Assembly: GCA_028703545.1 (NCBI GenBank) | Contig: JAQVMR010000014.1 | Span: 1-19,374, forward strand | Direction of reading: 5' to 3' | Length of the DNA stretch: 19,374 nt | Source: Patescibacteria group bacterium | Lineage (GTDB): Bacteria; Patescibacteriota; Patescibacteriia; UBA1558; S5-K13 | Shown here: piece after piece, positions 1-4,429 of the stretch | Position numbering within the stretch: the first letter of the stretch is position 1 | How the letters are laid out: the number at the start of each line of letters is the position of its first letter | The notes under the pieces: model-generated | Databases searched by the model: none | What the model was told of the DNA's origin: nothing | What the model saw: the letters and a program-made list of their open reading frames with translations, nothing else | Made by a program: the position numbers and the translations under genes

Positions 1-1
1 G

Positions 2-133
2 GTGGATAATGCAGAACTTGAATATATTCCAAAAACAAAAGTAAATGTTGAAAATTTTGAAACTCTAGAAAAACTTTTTGAAACGCTTGAAGAAAATGAT
101 GATGTGAATAATTATTATTCAAATGCAGAATAG
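2..133 (+). CDS. YebC/PmpR-family transcriptional regulator, C-terminal fragment
   Basis: The window opens inside a gene read in the frame starting at base 2; 43 codons remain before a TAG stop. The translated tail reads EYIPKTKVNV, then a leucine-rich stretch, then ENDDV and YSNAE at the end. This is the usual C-terminus of the YebC/PmpR family (pattern IP.TKV..., LEE.DDVQ.VY.N.E), cytoplasmic DNA-binding regulators, some of which have more recently been linked to translation. The start lies outside the window. Its last 11 bases overlap the start of ruvC, and yebC next to ruvC is a common bacterial arrangement, which supports both calls. Only the third domain is visible, so nothing can be said about the N-terminal part. 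Confidence 0.8.
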   Translation: MDNAELEYIPKTKVNVENFETLEKLFETLEENDDVNNYYSNAE

Positions 134-608
134 AAAACCAAAAATAATAATGGGCATAGATCCCGGACTCGCCACAATTGGTTATGGGTTTATAACTCAT
201 GAAAAACAACCAAAATTAATAAACTGTGGCTGCATTGAAACACCTGCAAAAACAGATTTCAAAGAAAGATTAAATACAATACACAAAGAGCTAACTCAGT
301 TAATAAAAAAATATAAACCCGATTTTGTTGGTGTAGAAAAGTTATATTTTTGTAAAAATGTAAAAACCGCAATGGATGTTGGTCATGCTAGAGGCGTAAT
401 AATTCTTACATTGTGTCAAAATAAACTACCTATTTATGAATTCACTCCACTTCAAATAAAACAGGCTATCACTTCTTATGGACATGCTGATAAAAATCAA
501 ATGAAAGAAATGGTAAAAATAATTCTAAAACTAAAACAGACCCCAAAAAAAGATGATACAGCCGATGCTATTTCTGCGGCACTTACCTGTATGTATAATT
601 TAAAATAA
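123..608 (+). CDS. ruvC: Crossover junction endodeoxyribonuclease RuvC
   Basis: RuvC is the Holliday-junction resolvase that cuts branched recombination intermediates delivered by RuvAB. The 161-residue protein has the family's usual length. The four acidic catalytic residues are visible: D13 in GIDPG, E72 in VEKLYF, and D145 and D148 in DDTADAISAA near the C-terminus. The ATG at 123 lies within the end of the upstream yebC-type gene (11-base overlap), so translational coupling is likely; there is no clear Shine-Dalgarno sequence. An internal ATG at 150 directly before GIDPG would give a shorter protein and cannot be excluded, but the basic lead-in is common in the family. ruvA and ruvB are not in the window. 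Confidence 0.95.
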   Translation: MQNRKPKIIMGIDPGLATIGYGFITHEKQPKLINCGCIETPAKTDFKERLNTIHKELTQLIKKYKPDFVGVEKLYFCKNVKTAMDVGHARGVIILTLCQNKLPIYEFTPLQIKQAITSYGHADKNQMKEMVKIILKLKQTPKKDDTADAISAALTCMYNLK

Positions 609-622
609 AAAAGAGCGAAAAC

Positions 623-651
623 TTGACCACAAAAATAATATATGATTAAAT
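623..651 (+). promoter_or_regulatory. Promoter of tRNA-Gly
   Basis: The -35 box is TTGACC at 623-628, followed by a 17-base spacer ending in TGA (643-645) and the -10 box TTAAAT at 646-651. The TG plus one base before the -10 makes it an extended -10 promoter. The expected start near 658 lies 10 bases before the tRNA. The -10 region is identical to that of the promoter at 2948-2976. Confidence 0.65.
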
Positions 652-667
652 AATATGGTTAGTTTAT

Positions 668-742
668 GCGGGTGTCGTATAGTGGCTATTATGTCAGCCT
701 TCCAAGCTGAAGAGGGCGGTTCGATTCCGCTCACCCGCTCCA
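668..742 (+). tRNA. tRNA-Gly (anticodon UCC), CCA encoded
   Basis: The acceptor stem pairs GCGGGTG (668-674) with CACCCGC (732-738), followed by discriminator T739 and an encoded CCA at 740-742. The anticodon stem TCAGC/GCTGA (694-698/706-710) closes a seven-base loop with anticodon TCC at 701-703, which reads GGA (and other GGN by wobble). The T-loop GGTTCGATTCC is standard. A UCC rather than UCA anticodon, plus the TGA stops elsewhere, argues for the standard bacterial code. Confidence 0.95.
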
Positions 743-795
743 ACGAGTCAAACTCGTTAGAGCTTTGACGAGTTTGCCAAGTTTGACTTGGCAAA
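742..795 (+). repeat. Double palindrome after the tRNA (possible terminator)
   Basis: Two hairpins directly follow the tRNA CCA. The first pairs AACGAGT (742-748) with ACTCGTT (752-758). The second pairs TTTGCCAAGT (773-782) with ACTTGGCAAA (786-795). Only short T-rich sequence follows, so this is a weak terminator at best; it may protect or end the tRNA transcript. The inner core of the second hairpin, CCAAGT...ACTTGG, recurs in the palindrome at the end of the next gene. Confidence 0.6.
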
Positions 796-833
796 TTATC
801 GTATTCTAAGTTCTAACTTAAAATATAAATAAT

Positions 834-1142
834 ATGAAAAATGAAAAGCGATCATATTATGTCTATGTTTTATTTTCTTTAAAAGATAAAAAATTTTATG
901 TAGGTTTTTCACAATATTTAAAGAATAGAATGATAGAACATAATAGGGGTAATGTTATATCAACAAAACACAGAAGACCACTTATAGTTATACATTATGA
1001 ATTTTTTATAAATAGAATAGATGCATTATCCAGAGAAAAGTTTTTAAAAAGTGGTTTTGGTAGAGATCAATTAAGAGCGTCATTAAAAAGAACATTAAAA
1101 CAACTTATTCAGATAATTAAATCACCAAGTCAGACTTGGTGA
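834..1142 (+). CDS. GIY-YIG nuclease family protein
   Basis: This 102-residue protein is a single GIY-YIG domain of the small UPF0213/YhbQ type. The variant signature is YYVYVL near residue 8, followed by YVGFS near residue 21. The helix LKNRMIEHNRG carries the conserved arginine and SREKFLKSG carries the likely catalytic glutamate. These proteins cut DNA with a divalent metal; the target of stand-alone bacterial members is generally unknown. There is no Shine-Dalgarno sequence. The last residues (SPSQTW) and the TGA stop are encoded by the left and right arms of a long palindrome that probably also ends transcription, so the C-terminus may have been shaped by that element. The gene lies just downstream of a tRNA. 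Repair, recombination or a small mobile element are all possible roles. Confidence 0.88.
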   Translation: MKNEKRSYYVYVLFSLKDKKFYVGFSQYLKNRMIEHNRGNVISTKHRRPLIVIHYEFFINRIDALSREKFLKSGFGRDQLRASLKRTLKQLIQIIKSPSQTW

Positions 1143-1152
1143 TTTAATTTTT
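1115..1152 (+). terminator. Palindromic terminator overlapping the GIY-YIG stop
   Basis: An almost uninterrupted inverted repeat (1115-1131 with 1133-1149, core CACCAAGTC/GACTTGGTG) is followed by a T-rich tract. It spans the gene's last codons and its TGA stop. Its core resembles the palindrome upstream at 773-795. Confidence 0.7.
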
Positions 1153-1227
1153 AAGTCTATTCTGTAAAAAACATTTTAAAATTAGTAAAGGTAAAGATAC
1201 GCCGCAATGAAATGAAGGCGATCAGAC

Positions 1228-1263
1228 AAAAAGGCCCATGTTTATTGGGTTTTTTTGTTATAC
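1228..1263 (+). terminator. Repeated AAAAAGG...TTTTTTT hairpin, copy 1
   Basis: An A-rich arm, CCC, a short loop, GGG and a run of seven Ts form a hairpin that could terminate in either direction. An almost identical 38-base copy lies at 1848-1885 (they differ at one base in the hairpin and two in the tail). Both copies sit shortly before a promoter, so they may insulate the cassette downstream. Confidence 0.6.
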
Positions 1264-1286
1264 CCGTAAGGAGAATTGAACTAGTA

Positions 1287-1315
1287 TTGACAAATTTATA
1301 TATATATGTTATCAT
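1287..1315 (+). promoter_or_regulatory. Promoter of the 1373 membrane-protein gene
   Basis: There is a perfect -35 TTGACA at 1287-1292, a 17-base spacer ending in TGT, and a -10 TATCAT at 1310-1315. The extended -10 and ideal spacing make this one of the strongest promoters in the window. Confidence 0.75.
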
Positions 1316-1372
1316 AATATTATTATCTAAATGGTAAATCAAAAATATAGAAATATATACATTGGAGGAAAG

Positions 1373-1726
1373 ATGAAAAATCTTTTTGTTATCTTGATAA
1401 TTGTAGCTTTGGCTACTATATTATCTGGAAAAAACATCACAGCTCGGGAACGTCCGTTACAATGGGAAAAAATGGAAATTGCTAATGAATCTGGCGAATT
1501 TGAAAACGTTATTGTTCTTGAGAAATCTGGGGCATTAACTCAATCCCAGGCAGATTCAATTAGGAGTGCATTGGGGCGGAAAGGGTCAATGATGGTTTTT
1601 CAAGAAGGCAATAAGACACCTATCTATGTCTATGTCGGGATATTTACTCTAATAATATTGCTTTTTTTAGCCCTTCTTTATGGATCAGAGAAATTCATAG
1701 ATTGGCTAATAAATAAACAACCCTAA
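1373..1726 (+). CDS. Small membrane/exported protein of unknown function
   Basis: The start is placed at the ATG at 1373 because GGAGG at 1364-1368 lies at ideal distance; a longer reading from 1331 would begin before this site and close to the promoter start point. The 117-residue product begins with a signal-like hydrophobic segment (residues 3-18, FVILIIVALATIL) and a likely export boundary. A polar region follows (about 20-82), then a second hydrophobic helix (about 83-103, YVYVGIFTLIILLFLALLYG) and a short charged tail. The likely topology is a small domain outside the cytoplasmic membrane held by a C-terminal anchor. No family is recognised. The gene has its own promoter and terminator and is monocistronic. 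Confidence 0.75.
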   Translation: MKNLFVILIIVALATILSGKNITARERPLQWEKMEIANESGEFENVIVLEKSGALTQSQADSIRSALGRKGSMMVFQEGNKTPIYVYVGIFTLIILLFLALLYGSEKFIDWLINKQP

Positions 1727-1749
1727 TATCCACGACGAGATACAATATT

Positions 1750-1786
1750 GGCTTCACAGATTTAACGTGGAGCCTTTTATTTTATT
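1750..1786 (+). terminator. Intrinsic terminator of the 1373 gene
   Basis: GGCTTCAC (1750-1757) pairs with GTGGAGCC (1767-1774), an eight-base stem with one G-U pair, followed by TTTTATTTTATT. Confidence 0.75.
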
Positions 1787-1814
1787 AATTTTATTAATAA
1801 CTCCCCAAAACCAC

Positions 1815-1885
1815 AGTTCTAACTTCGTATACTAAGGAGCTCCATTCAAAAAGGCCTATGTTTATTGGGTTTTTTTGTTATATCC
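1815..1885 (+). repeat. Intergenic module with repeated hairpin, copy 2
   Basis: A block of about 33 bases (TTCTAAC ... CTCCAT) is followed by the hairpin AAAAAGGCC...GGGTTTTTTT at 1848-1878. The same order, with about two-thirds identity in the first block, occurs at 2867-2938. The hairpin part alone also occurs at 1228-1263. All three lie just upstream of cassette promoters. Confidence 0.55.
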
Positions 1886-1907
1886 ATAAATTAAATTCAT
1901 AAACTTA

Positions 1908-1935
1908 TTTACAAAATTTATAGAAATGCTAATAT
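1908..1935 (+). promoter_or_regulatory. Promoter of the guanylate-kinase-like gene
   Basis: The -35 is TTTACA (1908-1913), the spacer is 16 bases ending in TGC, and the -10 is TAATAT (1930-1935). Confidence 0.55.
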
Positions 1936-1997
1936 AGTGAATATTTAATAAATTTATATAAAAAATAAAAGAAAGGAAGGATAAAACGAGTAAAGTA

Positions 1998-2786
1998 TTG
2001 TTAATGCCAGAAGCTTCTGCAACAGGAAGGGACTATTTACTAGAGCAGTTGTTAAAAAACCAGGATTTTATTAATGGTTTTTTTGGTAGAGACTTGAGGT
2101 TGAAAATAGCAACTAAAATTACAGATAGAGAAAGTAGAACAGTCGAATTAACCAAGAGATGTATCTCACAAGAAGAGTTCGATGAGTTGCTAAATATTGG
2201 TAAGATTATAGCAAGCTACATTCTTGAAAGTAATGGGAAGAGGTATGGATATCAACCAGATGCTTTTGAGTCAGAAGAAAATGTTGATTTGCTGGTAGCC
2301 GATGCCGGCCTATATCAGCTAGAAGAGCTCAAAAACCTTTTAAAAGAAAGGGTTTATGTTGCTACAATGATTGCAAGTAGAGAATATCGTAGAAAAAATT
2401 TAGAGGCTAGCGGTTCTGAATCTCCGGAAGAAGTAAATAAGCGTTTAAATCTGGGAGATGCTCATGTTGCACTTGCAATACTTATGAATGGAGGAAGGGA
2501 TTATTCTGAATTTGTGGAAGAGTATTTTGCTAATTTGATATCTTCTTTGATAAGTGGATTAAACATCGGTATTAATACAGAAAACATAGAAAAAGCCATA
2601 GAAGATTTCACGGGTTCTCCAAATATAGCTGGATTAATAAAAAATCTAGTTCAGGGTGAGGAGAAGAAATTAGTGGATGAACTATTAATTTTAGACGAAA
2701 AACACAGAATTAGTTCTGATATGAATGTTGTTGAAACAGAATTTTTTAAACTAGGTTTGGAAATACTCAAAAACGCACTCAATTAA
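1998..2786 (+). CDS. Guanylate-kinase-like protein with degenerate P-loop
   Basis: Overall order follows guanylate kinase. There is a P-loop-like start (PEASATGRDYLLEQLL) and then a GMP-region-like segment, with ISQEEFDELLNIGKI and then NGKRYGYQ matching the family's V..EEF...I..G.F and G..YG. An acidic strand follows (VDLLVADAGL), and then the lid-like SREYRRKNLEASGSESPEEVNKRL. Active enzymes use GxSGxGK[ST]; here the aligned residues read SATGRD, so the nucleotide-binding lysine is arginine and the next Ser/Thr is aspartate. Phosphoryl transfer is therefore doubtful and the protein may be a pseudokinase or sensor. The C-terminal ~80 residues extend beyond the usual family length of about 190-210. 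The start is uncertain: TTG at 1998 is the first conventional codon, but the Shine-Dalgarno sequence AGGAAGG (1974-1980) is well spaced only for an ACG at 1986, which would add residues SKVL and restore the first beta strand. The gene is monocistronic, with its own promoter and terminator. Confidence 0.65.
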   Translation: MLMPEASATGRDYLLEQLLKNQDFINGFFGRDLRLKIATKITDRESRTVELTKRCISQEEFDELLNIGKIIASYILESNGKRYGYQPDAFESEENVDLLVADAGLYQLEELKNLLKERVYVATMIASREYRRKNLEASGSESPEEVNKRLNLGDAHVALAILMNGGRDYSEFVEEYFANLISSLISGLNIGINTENIEKAIEDFTGSPNIAGLIKNLVQGEEKKLVDELLILDEKHRISSDMNVVETEFFKLGLEILKNALN

Positions 2787-2805
2787 TTTATTAAATAATA
2801 CGATG

Positions 2806-2848
2806 GAGAGATTGTTCTTTTGTACAATCTCTCTTTAATTATTTTTTA
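2806..2848 (+). terminator. Intrinsic terminator of the guanylate-kinase-like gene
   Basis: GAGAGATTGT (2806-2815) pairs perfectly with ACAATCTCTC (2824-2833), followed by a T-rich tract ending in six Ts. Confidence 0.9.
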
Positions 2849-2866
2849 ATACTTTTCGACAATCGT

Positions 2867-2938
2867 ATTTCTAACATCCATAACCAATGAACTCCATCTA
2901 GCTGAAAAAGTTCTCTATAAGGAGAGTTTTCTGTTATA
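2867..2938 (+). repeat. Intergenic module with hairpin, copy 3
   Basis: A block beginning TTTCTAAC and containing CTCCAT matches the one at 1815-1847 at about 22 of 33 positions. A nine-base hairpin follows (AAAGTTCTC with GAGAGTTTT, about 2907-2930), and then CTGTTATA, as after the other copies. Only the fold and flanks are conserved in this copy; the stem sequence is different, which suggests selection on structure. Confidence 0.5.
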
Positions 2939-2947
2939 AATTTAAAA

Positions 2948-2976
2948 TTGACAAAAATATTTATATATGATTAAAT
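2948..2976 (+). promoter_or_regulatory. Promoter of the 3022 gene
   Basis: The -35 is a perfect TTGACA (2948-2953), the spacer is 17 bases ending in TGA, and the -10 is TTAAAT (2971-2976). The -10 region matches the tRNA-Gly promoter. Confidence 0.65.
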
Positions 2977-3021
2977 TCAAAATCAGTAAAAATTAACAAA
3001 AATAATTTCATGGAGGAAAAA

Positions 3022-3333
3022 ATGGATAAAAAACAATGTTTTTTGCGTACATTAGAAGACATACGGATTATTATACAAAAGAAAATAAAAAAACCCGTAT
3101 ATTTTAAAGAAAAACTGCGGACAGATAAATATTCTGGTTTTTCAAGTCTAAGCTACTTATTTTATATTGAAGAACGGGTGTTATTATTAAATCTATTTCC
3201 CATAAAAAAGAAAAAAATTTTGTGTGAATTGGATACCTTTACACACAAAATCTCAATACTAGATAATAGACTGGTTGGAATAAAAAAGGAACTAGACAAA
3301 ATCAAACTAATACCCCAGACACCACATATATAA
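3022..3333 (+). CDS. Small basic protein of unknown function
   Basis: The ATG at 3022 is chosen because GGAGG (3012-3016) precedes it at good distance; an ATG at 3010 would overlap that site. The product is 103 residues, lysine-rich, with no signal peptide and no clear membrane segment. The middle (YLFYIEERVLLLNLFPIKKKKILCEL) is hydrophobic with a basic patch and could form beta strands. The C-terminal third looks like a short helix followed by a proline-containing tail. No family is recognised. A strong promoter, ribosome binding site and terminator mark it as a real, separately expressed gene. Confidence 0.65.
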   Translation: MDKKQCFLRTLEDIRIIIQKKIKKPVYFKEKLRTDKYSGFSSLSYLFYIEERVLLLNLFPIKKKKILCELDTFTHKISILDNRLVGIKKELDKIKLIPQTPHI

Positions 3334-3339
3334 AAAATT

Positions 3340-3373
3340 AGCGCCTGTTGAATTACAGGCGCTTTTATTTTTT
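3340..3373 (+). terminator. Intrinsic terminator of the 3022 gene
   Basis: AGCGCCTGT (3340-3348) pairs perfectly with ACAGGCGCT (3355-3363) around a six-base loop, followed by TTTATTTTTTT. Confidence 0.92.
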
Positions 3374-3428
3374 TATAAATAATATTACAGCACCATATAA
3401 ACATTTTTGTTTTATGGGATCAAAAAAT

Positions 3429-4145
3429 TCAATTCCTAATTTCACATTTCTTTACATATTGTTTCATTGTTTTCTGATATTCTTTTAATTTTGTCATTGG
3501 AAAACCTAATTCTCCCACAAGCGATTCATCTAGAAGCTTTCCGTTATCGTGAAAATTCTGTAAATAAACTAATTTTGCATCTTTTAATTCTTGGGCTAAT
3601 TTTAAAACATCATCGTCTTTAAAAAGTTTAGGAATAATTGTAGTTCTAAATTCATATTTTAATTTAGAATTTATAAGATAATCTTTTGTTTTTGTAATTT
3701 CCCTAAACATCGATTTAGAAATTTGAGTAATTGTTTCAAAAATTCCAAAGTGCGCCTTATAATCCATTGCTATATAATCAACTAATTTTTCTTCAATTAA
3801 ATTTTTAAGTAATTCAAAGTTACTTCCATTTGTATCAAGCTTTATTTTATATTTCATTTTTTTAACTTTTTTTATAAATTCTTTTAGCCCAACTTGAAGT
3901 AACGGCTCTCCTCCGGTTATACAAAGTGCTTCTATTTTATGTTTTCTCTTTTTTAAAAAATCTAAAACTTCTTCCTCGGATATATCAAAAATCATTTCCT
4001 GATTAAATGGAATGAGTTCTGGGTTGTGGCAATAGCGACATCTAAAATTACAGCCTTGTGTAAAAAGAATGGTTGATATTTTTTTAGGATAATCAATCAA
4101 AGATGTTTTTTGTAGTCCTGCAATTTTAAAATTTGTTTCCTGCAT
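3429..4145 (-). CDS. nrdG: Anaerobic ribonucleotide reductase activating protein (radical SAM)
   Basis: NrdG is the radical SAM activase that uses a [4Fe-4S] cluster and S-adenosylmethionine to place the glycyl radical on class III ribonucleotide reductase. The cluster motif CX3CX2C is seen at C32, C36 and C39 (TQGCNFRCRYCHNPELI). ITGGEPLL near residue 80 is the family's SAM-contacting GGE motif, and the opening GLQKTSLIDYP is typical of the bacterial NrdG/PflA-like group. The length, 238 residues, is normal for this group. There is no Shine-Dalgarno sequence before the ATG. The gene ends in TGA, evidence that TGA is a stop here. It lies downstream of nrdD and the separate glycyl-radical ORF on the same strand, but a terminator at 4162-4200 lies between, so it is either reached by read-through or has its own start near that terminator's T-tract. 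Confidence 0.92.
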   Translation of the reverse strand: MQETNFKIAGLQKTSLIDYPKKISTILFTQGCNFRCRYCHNPELIPFNQEMIFDISEEEVLDFLKKRKHKIEALCITGGEPLLQVGLKEFIKKVKKMKYKIKLDTNGSNFELLKNLIEEKLVDYIAMDYKAHFGIFETITQISKSMFREITKTKDYLINSKLKYEFRTTIIPKLFKDDDVLKLAQELKDAKLVYLQNFHDNGKLLDESLVGELGFPMTKLKEYQKTMKQYVKKCEIRN

Positions 4146-4161
4146 ACTAGCACGCTATATA

Positions 4162-4200
4162 ATAAAACCTCCTCCACTATGGTATCACAATGAAGGAGGT
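4162..4200 (-). terminator. Hairpin terminator between the glycyl-radical ORF and nrdG
   Basis: Read on the minus strand, ACCTCC and GGAGGT (outer stem, at 4195-4200 and 4167-4172) enclose a second stem, CATTGT/ATAGTG with G-U pairs. TTTATTATA follows. It would end or attenuate transcription from the upstream glycyl-radical ORF before nrdG. Confidence 0.7.
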
Positions 4201-4211
4201 ATTAAAAACTA

Positions 4212-4364
4212 CTAAATTTTGGCACACTTTCTCTCGTTGAATTCTGCTTGCTTTCCATCATTCCACTGAGAAACAGGTCTTAGGTATCCGACAACTCTAG
4301 AGTAGACCTCACATTGCTGTCTTTTTGAGGCCTCATTTAAATTTTTGTTTTTGTCTTGGTTCAT
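4212..4364 (-). CDS. Stand-alone NrdD glycyl-radical domain (50 residues)
   Basis: This short ORF runs from ATG to TAG. After 18 polar residues it reads CEVYSRVVGYLRP, then VSQWNDGKQAEFNERK. That is the C-terminal glycyl-radical segment of class III ribonucleotide reductases (RVxGYLxxV..(W/F)N.GK..E...R), with G26 as the radical-bearing glycine. In ordinary NrdD this segment is the end of the catalytic chain; here the catalytic ORF stops 65 bases earlier, so the enzyme is split. The ORF has its own likely promoter (4390-4417) and a terminator behind it. The nearest known parallel is GrcA (YfiD), a spare glycyl-radical domain that replaces a damaged one in pyruvate formate-lyase. The split may be a recent nonsense mutation or a lineage trait; the separate ATG, polar lead-in and promoter favour a functional gene. 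The Shine-Dalgarno signal is weak (GAAAAG). Confidence 0.88.
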   Translation of the reverse strand: MNQDKNKNLNEASKRQQCEVYSRVVGYLRPVSQWNDGKQAEFNERKCAKI

Positions 4365-4389
4365 ATGCTTTTCATTAATTCTTAATTAT

Positions 4390-4417
4390 ATTATAACTCT
4401 TTATAAAATTTTAACAA
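4390..4417 (-). promoter_or_regulatory. Possible promoter of the glycyl-radical ORF
   Basis: On the minus strand TTGTTA (4417-4412), a 16-base spacer and a perfect TATAAT (4395-4390) lie between the nrdD stop and the ATG at 4364. This would give a transcript with a leader of about 20 bases and separate expression from nrdD. Confidence 0.5.
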
Positions 4418-4429
4418 AGGCACTAAAAA

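Noticed and set aside
600..794. Minus-strand frame containing SGIEPPSSAWKA
   Set aside because: It is the antisense of the tRNA-Gly and the following hairpins; such frames appear wherever tRNA-Gly genes are read backwards.
1140..1142. UGA recoded as glycine (Gracilibacteria/SR1 code)
   Set aside because: TGA ends the GIY-YIG gene and nrdG at sensible places, no long gene has an internal TGA, and the tRNA-Gly anticodon is UCC.
1157..1342. Minus-strand 61-codon frame over the hairpin region
   Set aside because: It reads through the terminator-like hairpin and the promoter, has no ribosome site and resembles no protein.
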